64,000 nt of DNA from assembly GCA_004431415.1 (NCBI GenBank), contig QPMI01000005.1, positions 1,178,001 to 1,242,000 of the forward strand, written 5' to 3'. This DNA comes from Cyanophora paradoxa. Lineage: Eukaryota > Glaucocystophyceae > Cyanophorales > Cyanophoraceae. Position 1 is the first letter of the stretch. Every line of letters starts with the position of its first letter. The notes below the pieces were generated by a model, which did no database searches, was not told where the DNA came from, and saw nothing but the letters and a program-made list of their open reading frames with translations. The position numbers were made by a program, and so were the translations under genes. Of the stretch, positions 23,423-36,069 are shown one piece after another.

Positions 23423-24780
23423 CTACCCCCCGCGAACCGCCGCCCCCAGCAGCGCCGGCGCCACGTCCGCCCGCCCGGACGCACAAGCGTCGTGCAGCGC
23501 CGTGGCACCCTCCGCGTCCTGCGCGCGCGCCGCGTGTGAGAAGCGAGCGCCGAGCGGGCGGGCGGCGGGTTGAAGTTGACGCTCACGCTTGGGCGCGCCC
23601 GGCGGAGGCCAGGGGTTCGGCGCAGAGCTCCAGCAGAAGCCCCCGCGAGAGGGGGCGCACGCGCCTTCAGCGGAGAGGTCCGGTGGAGAGGTGGGCGGCT
23701 TCCGGAGCAGGAGCGGAGGGAAGTACCGGTCGGTCCGCCGGACGCCATCGAGGCCGCCCGGACGCGGACCGGCGCGAGTGCGCCCGGAGGGGTACGGACG
23801 GACAGGTTCAGGTGAGCGGCCTTCTCGACCGGGTTCAGGTGAGCGGCCTTCTCGAAGTGCCGGCGGGGCTCCCGCAGCGGCGCGGCGTCCGTGTCGAGCT
23901 GCTCCGGGGTCTGAGGCGGAGCCACAAGCCGGCGCGCTTCGTTCGCGATCCGCTCGACTTCCTCTGCTGCGGCGGGCGGCCGGCTCAGGAGGGGCGCGGC
24001 GGGCCGAAGGAGAAGGCGGCGCACGCACTGCTCGGAGCTCCCGAAGGGCGGGGAAGCGGCCGAGGAGGTAGCTCAGCCCGGCGGGGTCGTACGCTGAGTA
24101 CGCGGACGACACGTCCAGGCTCTGCAGGCGGGGCAGGCTGCGCCGAGGGGGGTACACGTCAGAAGGGGGGGGGGGAAGGCTTCGGCGCCCGCACTCGAAG
24201 TCAAGGAGGGGGAAAGGAGTTGAGGGGGACCTCGGTGAAGGCTAGTGTAGGCTTCGGTGAATTTGGCGTCGAGGTGCGTGAGCCTCGGGCAGGCGCGCAG
24301 GATCCCGAAGAGAAGGGATTCCGCCCGCGTCGCGGTGGGCGCTACTGCTGTGCTTGTGTCCGAGGTGGCCGGAAGCTCACTCGGGGCGGTGCACCAATCG
24401 AGCGGGTCCGGGTGGCCAAGGGGCCGGCAGCTCGCTTTCTCGACGCGCGCGCCGGACATAGCACACAGCCACGCGACATCCAGCAGCGTATCGCCTGCCG
24501 AGTCCGGTGCGCTCGTCGTGCGATCACCCTGCAGCGAGCGTGAGTGGAAGGCAATGCACATGCATGCGAACGCTCCCACGGGCAATCGGCGCACCGGGCG
24601 GGCTTCTGCGCGGCCGCCTACGAAGTCAGGCTCTGTGAAGAGCTTCAAGGACTCCCCGTACGCGAGCTGCTGGAAGCGGCGGCTCGCCGAGGCGAGGCCG
24701 CGAAGGACCGCCATCGTGCCGCTGCCCGCGGCCGCTTTCTCCATCACCAGCAGTATCAGCTCGTCTGCGTTGTAACGCAT
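23423..24780 (-). CDS. F-box/LRR-like protein with C-terminal ankyrin-like exon
   Basis: The ATG at 24778-24780 starts MRYNADELILLVMEKAA, which resembles an F-box helix and would bind SKP1 in an SCF ubiquitin ligase. LRR-like segments follow: ILRACPRLTHLDAKF (about 24310-24260), then SLDVSSAYSAYDPAGLSYLL and FPALRELRAV (about 24120-24030). An intron GTGCGCC...CTGCAG joins in frame near 24595-24535. The last exon encodes DAEGATALHDACASGRADV, an ankyrin-repeat-like stretch, and ends in TAG at 23423. A 27-bp tandem duplication (23805-23855) would give AEKAAHLN-type repeats if exonic. The exact exon chain between LRR and ankyrin is unresolved. The F-box assignment is an inference from pattern. 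Confidence 0.55.
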
Positions 24781-25138
24781 ATCTCAGCTCGCACGCCGGA
24801 GCAACGGGAGCAGAGCAGATGACAGACACGCACCCGGTAGGCTCATGAGCGACGCGTCCTGTTGCTCGGCCATCGCTGACCGCGGCCGCTGACGGCCACC
24901 GCTCTCTCCAGGACACACGATGAGCTCGTCTGTAATGCAACAGCTCAGATCGCACGCTGGATTGATAGGCGAGCTCAGCGCGGTGAGAAGACCAGGGCGA
25001 GCTCAACGCGGTCTCGTGATCCCCCATCGTTTCGCACTGCTCCGCTGTTCCCGCACGCTCGCTCGGGCTCGACCGCGTCTCGGAAAAAAGGCTGTATCCC
25101 CCTTCATGAGTTCACACTGTACCCTTGTGTGGCGGGAA

Positions 25139-26829
25139 ATGGCGGCGGCCACAGCGATCGTCCCCGCGTCGACTACGAGGCCCTCAGAGGCCAGGAAGGC
25201 GATCTGGACACCTTTGAAATCGGCGCGCATCGGCTACTGCAACGAAAACAAGCTGGTGCGAGCATTCGTGCAGCTGTCCTCGCCCGCCATCCAGCGAGCG
25301 CGCCGGTGCAGGTGATCCATATCGGCGACTATCTGAAGCTTCCGGCGTCGCGCCTGGGCTTCAATTCCGACCTGGTGACCGCCACATCGGGCCCCGTGGT
25401 TCGATCCGCCCCGCACCACGCCCTCGCGCTTTTCGCCGACGCAGCCTGGCTGCTTCAGGTTGTTCGCATCATTGGCATCGAGTACGATGCGGTAGAAGGC
25501 TTCACAGAGAACATGGCGTACCGTGTGACCTGCCTCCGCTACTCCACCGAGGCGGAGCGGGCGCTTATCGCGAACGCACTGGGGCAAGCCACTCTCGACC
25601 CACACGAGCTTTTCCACATCCCCAAGATGGACAGCACTTGCCGGCGGGTCTTCACGGCGCGGGCGATGACGGCGTGGAACAAGGAAGACGACGTACAGAG
25701 TGCGTATTGGCGGGAATGCGTCGTCTGGCGCATCTCTGACGGAGTTCGCAGTCGTTGAAGTGCTGGACCGAGACACGTGCGAGCGGAGAGTCGCACAAGT
25801 GAACAAGGGGCCGAAGATCAACGAGACCGCGCGGGGATCCCACGCGATGGTCAAGAAGCGCGCCGAGAACCCGGCGAACCGGTTCTACTTTGTAGAGCGG
25901 ACCTGGGAGGCCGGCCGTGCGTGCTCCCCGGCCCGCGCAAGCGCGTCGCCTCCGCCGACCGCGGAGCAGGGAACGACGGCGACGTCGGCTCGGTCAAGCC
26001 TTGCGTGGAGGACCCGTTCTTCACGAGCATCGTCGACAAGAAGCGCGCGGTGAAGTGCAGATCCGGCGTGCGTCCGCGAGCTCGAAAACGCCGCCATCCG
26101 CCTTCCCGCGCAAACCGTCCCTTGCGCAGATCTACTTGTGGAAGAAGCTATTCGTTGAGAACCGCAACGGATATGTTCGCCCGGCGGTGCGTCATGACGC
26201 TTGCGGCGCCGCCGCGCTGCCCCCCGCGCCCGCCAGCTGCGGACGCCGCGCTCAATCGTGCGCCCGCAGCCGCCGAAGGCTAAGAAGCCCCGCAAGCCGC
26301 GCGCGAAGAAGGCGGCTGTCAAAGAAGAGGTGCGGATCAAATCTTGGATCCATTTTCCCCCGGCCGCCCGAGCGAACCCGCCCGGCAGCCGGAGGATGAG
26401 GATGAGGAGGAGGAGGAGGAGGATCAGGAGGAGCAGCAGGAGCAGGAGCAGGAGGGCGAGAATGACAACGACGGGGAGCAGTCCGAGGCGAGCGAGGCCG
26501 AATCGGTGCGCCTGGCCCCGCCCGGGCAAGCGAGCGAGCCGCAGCGCGCGGCTGATCTTCTACAGGAGGAGGAGGAGGAGCAGAAAGAGCAGGCCAAGGA
26601 GGCGGCGGCGGCGGAGGAGGAGGAGGAGGAGGAGGAGGAGGAGGAGGAGCCGAGGACACCGGCACCGAAAAAGGCCCCCGCGCCGGCCCCCGCGCCGGCC
26701 CCCGCGCCGGCGGCCGTCACTCCGAAGCCGAGCGGCAAGGAGGCGCGGGGCAAGCGGGGCAGCCGGGCACTCCTCACCCCCGTGACGCCCGACGCGTCAG
26801 CGGCCAAGAAGCGCCGCACCCACTCCTAG
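25139..26829 (+). CDS. BAH-like chromatin protein with acidic, lysine-rich C-terminus
   Basis: Six exons join in frame: 25139-25255, then introns beginning GTGCG at 25256 (acceptor CAG at 25311), about 25701, 25921, 26070, 26190 and 26330. The first join yields GYCNENKLVIHIGDYLKLPA, the start of a bromo-adjacent homology-like fold. VVRIIGIEYD, VTCLRYSTEAERAL and DPHELFHIPKMDST follow in the order expected for BAH domains, which read histones or nucleosomes. The C-terminal third has a basic stretch (PPKAKKPRKPRAKK), a long Glu/Asp run, Ala-Pro repeats and a final basic KKRRTHS before TAG at 26829, consistent with nuclear location. The domain call is by pattern. It stands alone between minus-strand genes. 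Confidence 0.6.
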
Positions 26830-27128
26830 TATCAATGGCCAGTCCGATGTACATACACAGATCTGAACGGGCCGGTGGGCCCAGCGGCAGCAGCCCAGGG
26901 GCCCACCCTCGCTCGTGTTCTTGTACCCGTAGCCGTTCGGAGCCACTGTAGGCCCCAGTGAGGGGCCTGGCCCCGTGTTCGAATGCACAAGTATACGAGA
27001 CGCGTGCGCTGCCGAGTTGCCCGCGGGCAGCTCCTGATCTTATCTTATCTTGACTGAATGATCATGAATCTAACTAATAATACGAATCATATGCATGAAT
27101 ACGAAAAGGACTGCGCATGCGCCTGCAG

Positions 27129-30100
27129 CTAGCCGGACCCCTCCGTCGACGAGGGCGTACCCGGGGCGAGGGCGGGCGAGCCCGGGGTACCCTCGACCGG
27201 CTCGTGGAGGGTCTCGAAGAGCACGGTAACCCCTGGCGGGGCCGGCCAGGACGGCGCAAGCGCCGGCCCCGCAGGGCCCCCGGCGGCCGGGCCGGCGCCC
27301 GCCGCATCCTCTTCCTCCAGGGGGGTAGAGGCGCCTTCCTCCGGCTCCGCGGGCGGCTCGGGCGGCGGCGGGTCGGCCGGGGCGGGTACGCCGTTGCTCG
27401 CCCCGCTTCCCCCGCTCCCGCCGCTGCCGCCGCTGCCGGTGCCCTCGCTCCCCGCGGGGGAGCCGCTCACGTCGACGACCGCCGGGGGCCCCTCCGCCGC
27501 CGCCGCCGCCGCCAACACCGGGCAGGCCTCCTCGGCCCCTTCCTTGCGGGCGCTGGGCCCGGCCGACTGCGCCGGCCGCGGCGAGGGCGTCACCTCTCCG
27601 CCCTCCTCGTCCTCGTCCCCGAACCAGGCGATGCGGGCCCGCCCCTTCTTCTTGGCGCCCGCGGCCGCGGACGCCGCCCCCGCCACCTCCGCCAGGCCCT
27701 TGACCGACACGCGCCCCGAGGCGCGCGCCGACGAGGGCGGCGGCTCGGGCGAGGGCGACACGATCCCCGCCTTCTCCTTGAACCTGTACCCCCCCGAGAG
27801 TCATGTCCGCGCAGCGTACCCCCCCCCCAAACAGAATCGTGACGTCACGCACTTCCTTGCGGCCTCTTGGACGCGCATGAGCTTGCGCTTGGCGTGCAGG
27901 TGACGCGCCCGCAGGTTCTGCGAACGAAAGAAAGCGCCCCGTAAACAGCGGATTCGAACGGAACTAGACCGGAGTTTTCGCGTACCCGGACGATGGCGGC
28001 GTCCATGTCCGTCACGAGGAAGTGCAGCTTCGTGACGCTCTTCTTCCCCGCCTCGACCTCCTTCGAGGTAACCGTACCCCCCTCGTCCTCGCTCCCGCTG
28101 GGCGTGGCGTCCCGTCCATCCTTCTTCCTCTGCTTCCGCTCCTCCTTCCAGCACATGCCCATGAGCCGCCTCCGCAGCTTGAACTGCGCGGAGCTAATTT
28201 TAGCACGGCCCGAGCGTTTCCTGTAACCCCCGCACCTTCCGGAAGGCGTTTAGCCAGCGCATCTTGGGCGTCTCTCGGAAAGCTTCGTTCACCATCGGCG
28301 GCGCCGGCTTGACCGTAAGCTGCGACGTACCCCATCAGGAGGCCGGGAGGGAGGCAGCGGAGAGGGTTTCAGGCTCGCTCGCTCGCCTTGTAGCAGAGGT
28401 TCTGGAGGGCCCACTTGGCCGACTCCATCCGCCCGTGCTGCAGGAGGAGGAGCAGCAGCTGGTCCCGCACCTGAGAGGGGTACGGGGTCAGGAGACAAGA
28501 AGGGATTGAAAAGGGGGAGGGGGTACGCGCACGGCCTGCTCCTCGAAGTGCCCAACGAGGCCGTGCTTCTGTAGGATGTCCCCCAGCCGCGCCTCCTTCC
28601 ACGCCTGCGGGGGGTACGTGAATCCGAAGGAGGGGAACGCTCGGCGAGAGGAAAGGGCCCCGCGGGGATTCGAACCAGGGGGTCCTGGAGCTGGTAGGAC
28701 TCCGGCTCGTCCTCGACGAGGGCCCGCGGGTCGCAGAGGTGGTGGTACAGGCCGAAGACGCGCTCCATCGTCGTACCCCTCCTGCGCGTGGTTCGGCCAG
28801 AGCGGGGTACCCCCACAGGAAAAAAAAGGAAGCTTCGCACTCGGATTCGTCGACGTCGATGGCGGTGGAAGACGCGGAGGAGAAAAAGAGGTCCAAGAGG
28901 TCGGTAACCAGGCCCTTGAAGGCGTACTGGGGTGCGGGGAGGGGGGTACGGGATTAAGAAGCGCGGCGGGGGGGTGGGGGGATGGTAGCGCACGGCCCCG
29001 ATGCCCGCGGGGGGTTCCTGGGAGGGAGGCGGCGCGTGAGGCCGGGGTACGGGATTTCGAAAGGGGTACGGGGCGCACGAGGTGAATGCCGAGCTGCTTG
29101 AGGACCAGCACGACGCGCGTACCCGGCGTGGTTCGCTCCTTGGGCTTCAGCAGGCCGGCCTGGTTCAGCGATCTGCGGGGTACGGCGTTAGGCTTTCTCT
29201 CGTGGGGGGTACAGGCGCGCCGGGCCGGGCGGCGAGGGGGGTACCGCCGGTTGCGCTGGTGGGAGGTGGTGAAAATTCCGGCCCCCGCGAACTTGCCCCC
29301 CGCCCCCAGGATCTCGTCCGCCGTGGGGGGTAGCTCTGCGTCCGTCCGCACTGCGCACGAAGGTGAGGCGGGGGCAATCGGATGGATGGGGTTACGCACG
29401 CCGGATGCTCCGCGTCCAACGCTTTCGAACGTGGAACTCCATCACCTCGGCTGCGGTCCCGGGTTCGAATCCGGCGAGGCACGCTTCTTTCAGGGGTACG
29501 CACGCGTCTCGAGGAGCTCCTTCTGGCCGATGGCTGCGCCGATCATGTTCATCGGGTTCCAGTGCTGGAGCATTCCCTCCATCTGGGGGGTACGGGTGCG
29601 TTAAGAACGATCGAAAGCAAGGCACTCGCTCCTCAGGGCCCGCGCCTGCATGCGCCGGGCGCGGGCCTCGGCCCCCCGCTGGCTCTTGAGCGCTTCCATG
29701 CTTTTCGTCACGTTAGAGAGCTTGAGAACGAGCTGAAGGAGCTTCGCGCCGATCGAGCCCAGCAGGCCCATCCCGATGAACGCCGTGATGCTGCGGGTAC
29801 GCGAAAAGTTCAGGAGGGGGGGTACCGTTGTGCGGAAGGGGAGGGGAGGGGTACATTGCGATGGCGCGGGATACAGTGCGGCGGGGCACGTAATCGCCGT
29901 ACCCCAGCGTGCAGGCTGCGGGAGGGGGCCGCGGGGCGCGCGATCGGCCGCGGGGGCGGAGGGGGAGTCGCGCGGCACAGGAGGGAGGGGAGGGGTACAG
30001 GCCGCGCACACGTCACCAGGGAGAACCACATGTTCAGGGCGTAGTCCGAGAACTCTGGCTGGGCGGCCTGCGCAACCGGATTCAAAAGGAATCGATAGGA

Positions 30101-33100
30101 AAGAAACGGATAGAAAAGGAAAGGAAAGGAAAGAAGAGGAAGGACCTGCTCGGTGATCTTGATGGCGAGGGCAATGGCCGTAATGATCGCGAGGAAGAAC
30201 GCGTAGATGAAGACGCTGCGCGCGGATCGGATCAAATCCGGATCAAATTGACTTGGAGCGAAGGGGCGGGGCGCAGCGGAGCGCACAAGGGCCGATTAAG
30301 CAGCAGCGAGACGAAGAAAGACGTGTTGAGCATCGCCTGCGGGGGGAGGGGCTCGCTCAGACGCGGCGAGATCAAAAGCGAAGCGGCCGAGAGGCGGGCG
30401 GGGGGAACGCAGGGGGGCGCGCGCGCCTTGTACACCCGGAGGAGGCGAACCACCTTTAGGACCGAGAGCAGGCGCATGATCTGAGAGCGAGATTTGATCT
30501 GAGAGCGAAAGAGAGGCTTGAAGGACAAGAGAGAGCGCACCCGGAAGAAGCGGGTGATGACCGAGAGTTTGAAGAAGCCGGCGGACCCGTCGAGGCCGGG
30601 CACGTCCGTGATGAGCGACGGGAAGAGGTACCTGTGATCCTCTTCAGGAAAAGGAAAGGAAAGGAAAGAAAAGGAAGGAGAGGGGAGGGGATGGGGGGGT
30701 ACCAATTTGCGCGGAGGAAGCGGGGGAGGCGCTGGTCGCGGGGGCGCAGCGCCCACTGGACGCCGATGTCGACGAGGAAGGCGGAGGTGAAGAACCAGTC
30801 CGCCCACTGCGAACGAAGCGGGGTACACGCTTCGTCAGAGGAGGCGCGGCGCACAGCAAATGGGGAAGCTAGAAGCACGGCGCAGCGACCAGAGCAACTT
30901 GAAGCACGGCTAGAAGCAAGGGGCACAGCAACTAGGGAAGCTGGAAGCACACACGAGGTCTTAGGGTCCCTCCAAGCGCGAGCGCGAGCTTGGGCCCCGT
31001 TCTGATCTAACCTAATCCAATCTGATCTGAGCCCATCTGATCTGAGCCCATCTGAGCGGACCTTCAGGGCGACGAGGGCGCGCGGGGGCATGGGCCCCGC
31101 GTCGACGAAGGGCGCCACGGCGACGGAGAAGGAGGCCAGCGAGAGGAGCACCATCAGCACCTGAGGGGGAGTGGATGAGGGAGGCGCCCCGGAAATTCAA
31201 AGGGGAAGGGGAGGAGGAAGTTGGAAGTTAGCGCCGAGGGGCGGGGCGGGGCGGGAGATGAGGAGAAGCCGGGGTCGGGTCGGGGGAGGGCGACCACTGG
31301 AGCTCATCCAAAGGGAAAGCAGGGGGGGAGGGGGAGGAAGCGGTCGGGGGGTACGGGCCTGGGCGGCGAAGTCGGCGGCGTCGATGCGGGACTTGAGGGG
31401 GCTCAGCTCCGCGTTGAGCGCCTCCGCCGCCGCCAGCACGGGGTCTGCAGAGGGACGGGTACAGGTCAGAGCGGAGCGGAGCGGATCGGCAGAGCGGCGG
31501 ACTATCGATCTATCTATCTATCTTCTATCTAGATGCTGGCAGGCAGGCTCTCTCCAGAGCGGGGATTCAGGAGCAGAGTTCTAGAGTGGGGCGGCAAGAG
31601 ACTGTGGAGGCAGAGCGGCAGGGGCGGCGGGGGCGGACCGCGGTGCTTGGCGCGGTCCGAGAGCGAGTCGGTGGAGGCCGTCTCTGAGTAGAGCGAGTTC
31701 TCCCGCCTGCGAACGAAACGGCCCCCGGGGCCCGGGCCGGCGCCTTCTCCCCCTCCCCCTCCTCCTCCTCCCCCCACGCCGGCGCCGACGGAGCTGCTTG
31801 TGGGGGCGGAGGAGGAGGAGGGGAGGGACGGCTCTCGATTCCGGTGGACGGCGGGCTGGCGAGGGGTACAGTGAGTGGGGCACCGCGTCAGTTCGCTTGC
31901 TACTCAGAGCTAGATAGATAGATGGAACGGCCGGGATCCGAACGAACCCGGAGGTCGGAGATGGTCAGGTCGACGCTGCCCCTGGGCCCCAGCATCTGCG
32001 CGCGGCGGACGGCTCGCAAGGGCGTGTCGTCGTCGTCGCTGGGCCGGGGCGGGGGCGTGGGCGGGGCGCTCGCCTTGTCCCACTGCCGCTCCCGCCGCGT
32101 CAGGCCGTAGTAAGAGTCCTTGTCTTCCTGCTCCTCCTCCTCCTCCTCCTCCAGGGATCGAGCCTGGGGGTACACGTCACTCGCGGTGGAGGGGGTACAC
32201 GCGCGGATCGCCGCGTGCGCGCCTCAGAGGCGGCTATGGAAGATCGCCTGCCCCGGGGGCGGGCCGTCACCAGCCCGGGTAGCGCCAACGCCTTTTCGTC
32301 GTCCAGGGTCACCTGGGTACGCGATTTCTTCAGAGCCCTGCCCATTCGTAATCCTGTAACCCTCTGTCGCCCTCACCTGACGTCGGAGGTCCGCGAGTCG
32401 CTCGCGCTGCTTTGCGGTAAGCCCCTCGCGCACCAGGTCCCGCAGCTGTACCCCTGTGAGACGCCGAGGGGGGGGGGAAGAGGCGGGGGCAGGGGGAGAA
32501 CTGAGCGGGGGAAAAGGCCGCGCACCGCGTCCGGGTCCCCATCGATATCGTCGAACTCGAACGACGTCCGCGCGCGCGCCTGGCCCGGCGCGGCTGTCAG
32601 GGGGGGGAAGGAGCTGGGGGGGGGAAGAAGCCGGGGGGTAGAGCACCGCCTCGCGGATCTTGCGGATGCGACGGACGATGGCTGCCGGGGCGCGCCAGAT
32701 CCAGCTGCCGGCTCGGCGCCCCCCCGGAGCGGACGCGTTCTGTACCCCCTCGACCGCGGGGGCGGCGGCGGCGTCCGCCGCGCCGCGGGCCAACAGCGCG
32801 CCGCCCACGACGCTCGAGCTGGTGACTAGAAGGGATGGCACGGCCGGGCTCTTCCGGCCCCCCTCGGGAGGCGGCGTCGCCAGCCCGCTGTTGTTCAGCG
32901 GCGTCGACATCCGCCGGCCTTGCAGCCTGGCGACAGCCGCAGACGTCGAAGGCAAAGGCGAGGTCGACGGCAAGGGCGAGGTCAATGGTAAAGGCGAGGT
33001 CGCCCGCGATCCTCGCCGCGACGCCGATGCCGATGCCGACGCCGGCGCCGATGCCGAGGCCGGAGCCGCCTCGGCGGCGGCGGCGGCGGCGGGGCCGACC

Positions 33101-35833
33101 GCCCCGGACGCAGGCTTCTCCCCCCCCCAGAAGCTCAGAATCCGGGAGAGGACCTGGCAGATCCCTCAAAAGGGGGGGAAGGAAGCGCGGGGGGTACGAA
33201 GTCGACGCACCGCGACGACGTGGGCCTGCCGCGCCTCGGACGCCTCCAGCAGCGCGGCGCGGAGGCCGAAGGTCCGGCCCCGCCGCACCCGCGCCATGTG
33301 CCACGCGATCTGGGCGCCCGGGCTCAGGCGAGGGGGCTGCTCAGGCGAGTCAGTCATCCGAGGCGCGCGCGCACCGAGGCGGCGCGGTGGCGCTCGGAGG
33401 CGCGGCGGACGACGACGGCGTAGACCGCCGCGACCGCGCACATCGCGACGAAGAAGCACGCCCAAACGGTGTCTGATGCCGAAACGGAGGGGCGTAGATT
33501 CGTTAAGAGTTGGGAGACAGCTCGCTCGCTTAGAGGTAGCGAGCGCACAGAGGATCGCGTTGTCCCCCATGCAGGCTTCCCGCACGCCGCTCGTCACGCA
33601 GTCGCCCGTCGCGGCGATCACGTCCACCTCGTCTGCCCCGGGGCGCCCCCGTTAGGCTGTATGGGGTACGTGGTTGCGCGCGTGCGGGGGGGTACCGGCG
33701 ATCCCGTCGTTGTCCGAGTCCCAAGTACCCTCGGGGTCCAGCGGGAAGGCGTCGTGGCCGTCTGTACCCCGCGTGAGGGGGTACGCGGTTTCCGAGGGAG
33801 GGGATACCCGTACCGAAGACGCCGTCGTCGTCCTTGTCCAGATCCAGGCGCAGGAGCGTTCGCCTCCGGCCCCCAGCGGGTGCCTATACCCCCGCAGCAG
33901 TCAGGGCCGCCGGCCCGTGAGCGGGCGGAAGGGGCGGGAGGGGTACCGGGGCGGCCCAGACGAGCTGGTCCCGGTAGATGGAGGCGAGGGGGAGCGGGGT
34001 ACCGGGCGCCGGCGCCGCGGCGACGCAGACGCTGTGGAAGAGCGGGGTCCCCGCGGGGCCCTCGCTGCGGTACAGCAGCAGCCGCCACCCGCCCGCCGGC
34101 GTCCGCTGCCGGGCGTGCGGACGTCAGTTTCACGCGCGCCGGCGCCAGTGGGGCGGCGATGCGGCGGGGGCGGGCGGGCCGGACCTGCCATAGTAGGACC
34201 GAGCCGCCCTGGGGGGCGTACAGGTGCATCTCCTCAGCCGAGTCCAGCGCGTCTGGGGTACGGCATCACAGAGGATCACGTGGGCCGCTGCGGTTCGGGG
34301 GAAGGGGTGCGCCGCACCGGACCAGGTCCCCAGCTCGGAGTGGTAGACGCGCAGCCGGTAGGCCGCGACGGGCGGGCCGTCCGGCGCGGACGAGGGGGCG
34401 CTCGCAGGCTCGGAGGGGCCGGACGGGGGCCGCCCCAGAACGACGGCGAGTAGGGGGGGCGAAGAGGCGGCTCCGAGGAGGTAGACGAAGGGGGCGGAGG
34501 ACCAGGAGGAGGGCCCGAAGGTCGAGAGCGAGCGCGAGGGGAGCGAGAGGACGTTCAGTACCCCGTCCGCGTACGCGGAGGCCTCCCAGGAGGGGTACGG
34601 CGCCGGGACGACGACGCCCCGGGGGTGCAGCCGGACGGGGTACGCCGTCTCGATCCAGGAGGCGACGCAGGCGCCGGAGGGGAGCGCGGAAGGGGTACCG
34701 GGTTCCGACTCGGCCATAGCCATGCGGGGCAGGAACAGGTTCGATCCGGCGCGGAGCGTGAGCCTCTCGCTGTACCCCGTCTCGGAGTGGAAGAGGCGGG
34801 CGCTCGACCGGTTGGCGCTCGGGTCGAACTCCTGCGCCAGCGTGTACGGCCCGCAGGCCTGCGCCGGCGCCTCGGCGGGCGGCAGCGAAGAGGGCGGGGC
34901 GCGGGGGCCGACCTGGGGCGAGAGGAGGAGGGCCGGCGGCTCGGGGCGGAAGGGCACCTGAGCGGCGCGAGAGCGGTCGGCGGGGGCGGGGGCGGGGCGG
35001 GGGCGGGCGCGGGGCGCGGGGCGCACGGGGCTCGTCTCGACAGCGCCGCGCGCGTCGAGTCGCACGGAGACGACGTCGCCGGGCCGGCCCCCGGGCCCGC
35101 CCCGCCACGGCCGCCGCCCCCGCCACCGCAGAGACGGAGCTGCGCGCGCGCGCGCGGGGGACGGCGGCGTGAGTGGCGATCCCGCCGCCGCCCACGGCGC
35201 CCCGCGCGCACCTCGAGTTGCTGTACAGCAACACAGCCTGCACGGCGCGTCGGCGGGCGCGTCGGCGGGGCGGCGGGGCAAGCGAAAGCGCACGCTCTTG
35301 CGGACGGCGTAGTCGTTGCCGTAGAGAACATTGACGCCGCCGGCCTCGAACGAGAAGAGCGCCGCCAGCTTGTCGACCGGCGGCGTGTAGTAAAGCTCCG
35401 CGTAGCTGTGCGATGCGCACCGTCGGCCAGGGTCCGAAGCGGCCCAGGAGGCCGGGCGGCGGGGCGGGGCGGGGCGGGGCCGGACCCCTGGATCGCGTAG
35501 CTGGAGGCCGTGCCGACGCGCCCGTCGCCCTCCTCGTCCACCAGCAGCCACAGGCGGTCCCGCGCGAAGACAAAGCGGTCCTCTGCAGAGCGCGCGGCCC
35601 GTCAGCGCGAGCGGCTAAACGCGGAGCGGGGCGCCTCGCTCGGCGAGGACGAGCGCACCCAGCATGAAAGGGCCTATCCTCGCTGATGCATCTTCAGCTG
35701 CCGCCGGCGCCGAATACTCCGCCCAAGCAGCGGGGGCAAAGTCCGGCAGGCCGCACGGCGGCGGCCCGGGAAGCGCTGCGGCGTGCTGGCCCAAGAGGGC
35801 CAGCAGCCCGAGCAGCACCGCTAGCTTCTGCAT
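27129..35833 (-). CDS. Voltage-gated K+ channel with signal peptide and N-terminal ectodomain
   Basis: The first exon (ATG at 35831-35833) encodes a signal peptide, MQKLAVLLGLLALLGQHAAA. A long Ser/Pro/Ala-rich region to about 33500 would be extracellular. A membrane helix (VWACFFVAMCAVAAVYAVVV, about 33475-33415) leads into a cytoplasmic linker. S1 lies near 31160-31080, S2-S3 near 30810-30590, and S4 at about 30480-30430 (RLLSVLKVVRLLRVYK). S5 is near 30215-30160 and the pore near 30050-29890. Splicing with a GTGCG donor gives FSLVTSCTLGYGDYVP, the K+ filter GYGD. S6 follows at 29790-29700. The C-terminal half is cytoplasmic, ending in an acidic stretch with TAG at 27129. I see no cyclic-nucleotide domain. 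Ectodomain and channel could be two genes, but no stop/start pair was found between them. Confidence 0.72.
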
Positions 35834-36069
35834 GGCCGCGTTCGTCGGCCGCGCATCGCGGTCACCGCCGCTGCTGGAGCCAGCAGCTGTAGGTAGCTCG
35901 GTGAAGGTATTCTGCGCTTATAGCTATGAGCTCGTGCTTCTCTGAAAGCGTCTCGGTTGGGGGGAACGGACAAGCGGGGGATACCGCTCGCACAAGCAGC
36001 CGTCGAAGCTGGAGAGCGATCCCCCCGGGAAAGCGATCTTTAGCTAGCTCATTTTGTACCTAGCACGAC

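Noticed and set aside
28660-28700. Possible minus-strand tRNA T-arm
   Set aside because: The stem does not pair beyond two bases and no further arms are found.
29440-29480. Possible tRNA gene around a GGTTCGAATCC word
   Set aside because: The T-stem pairs only two bases and no acceptor or D-arm can be folded; it lies in an intron of the K+ channel gene on the opposite strand.
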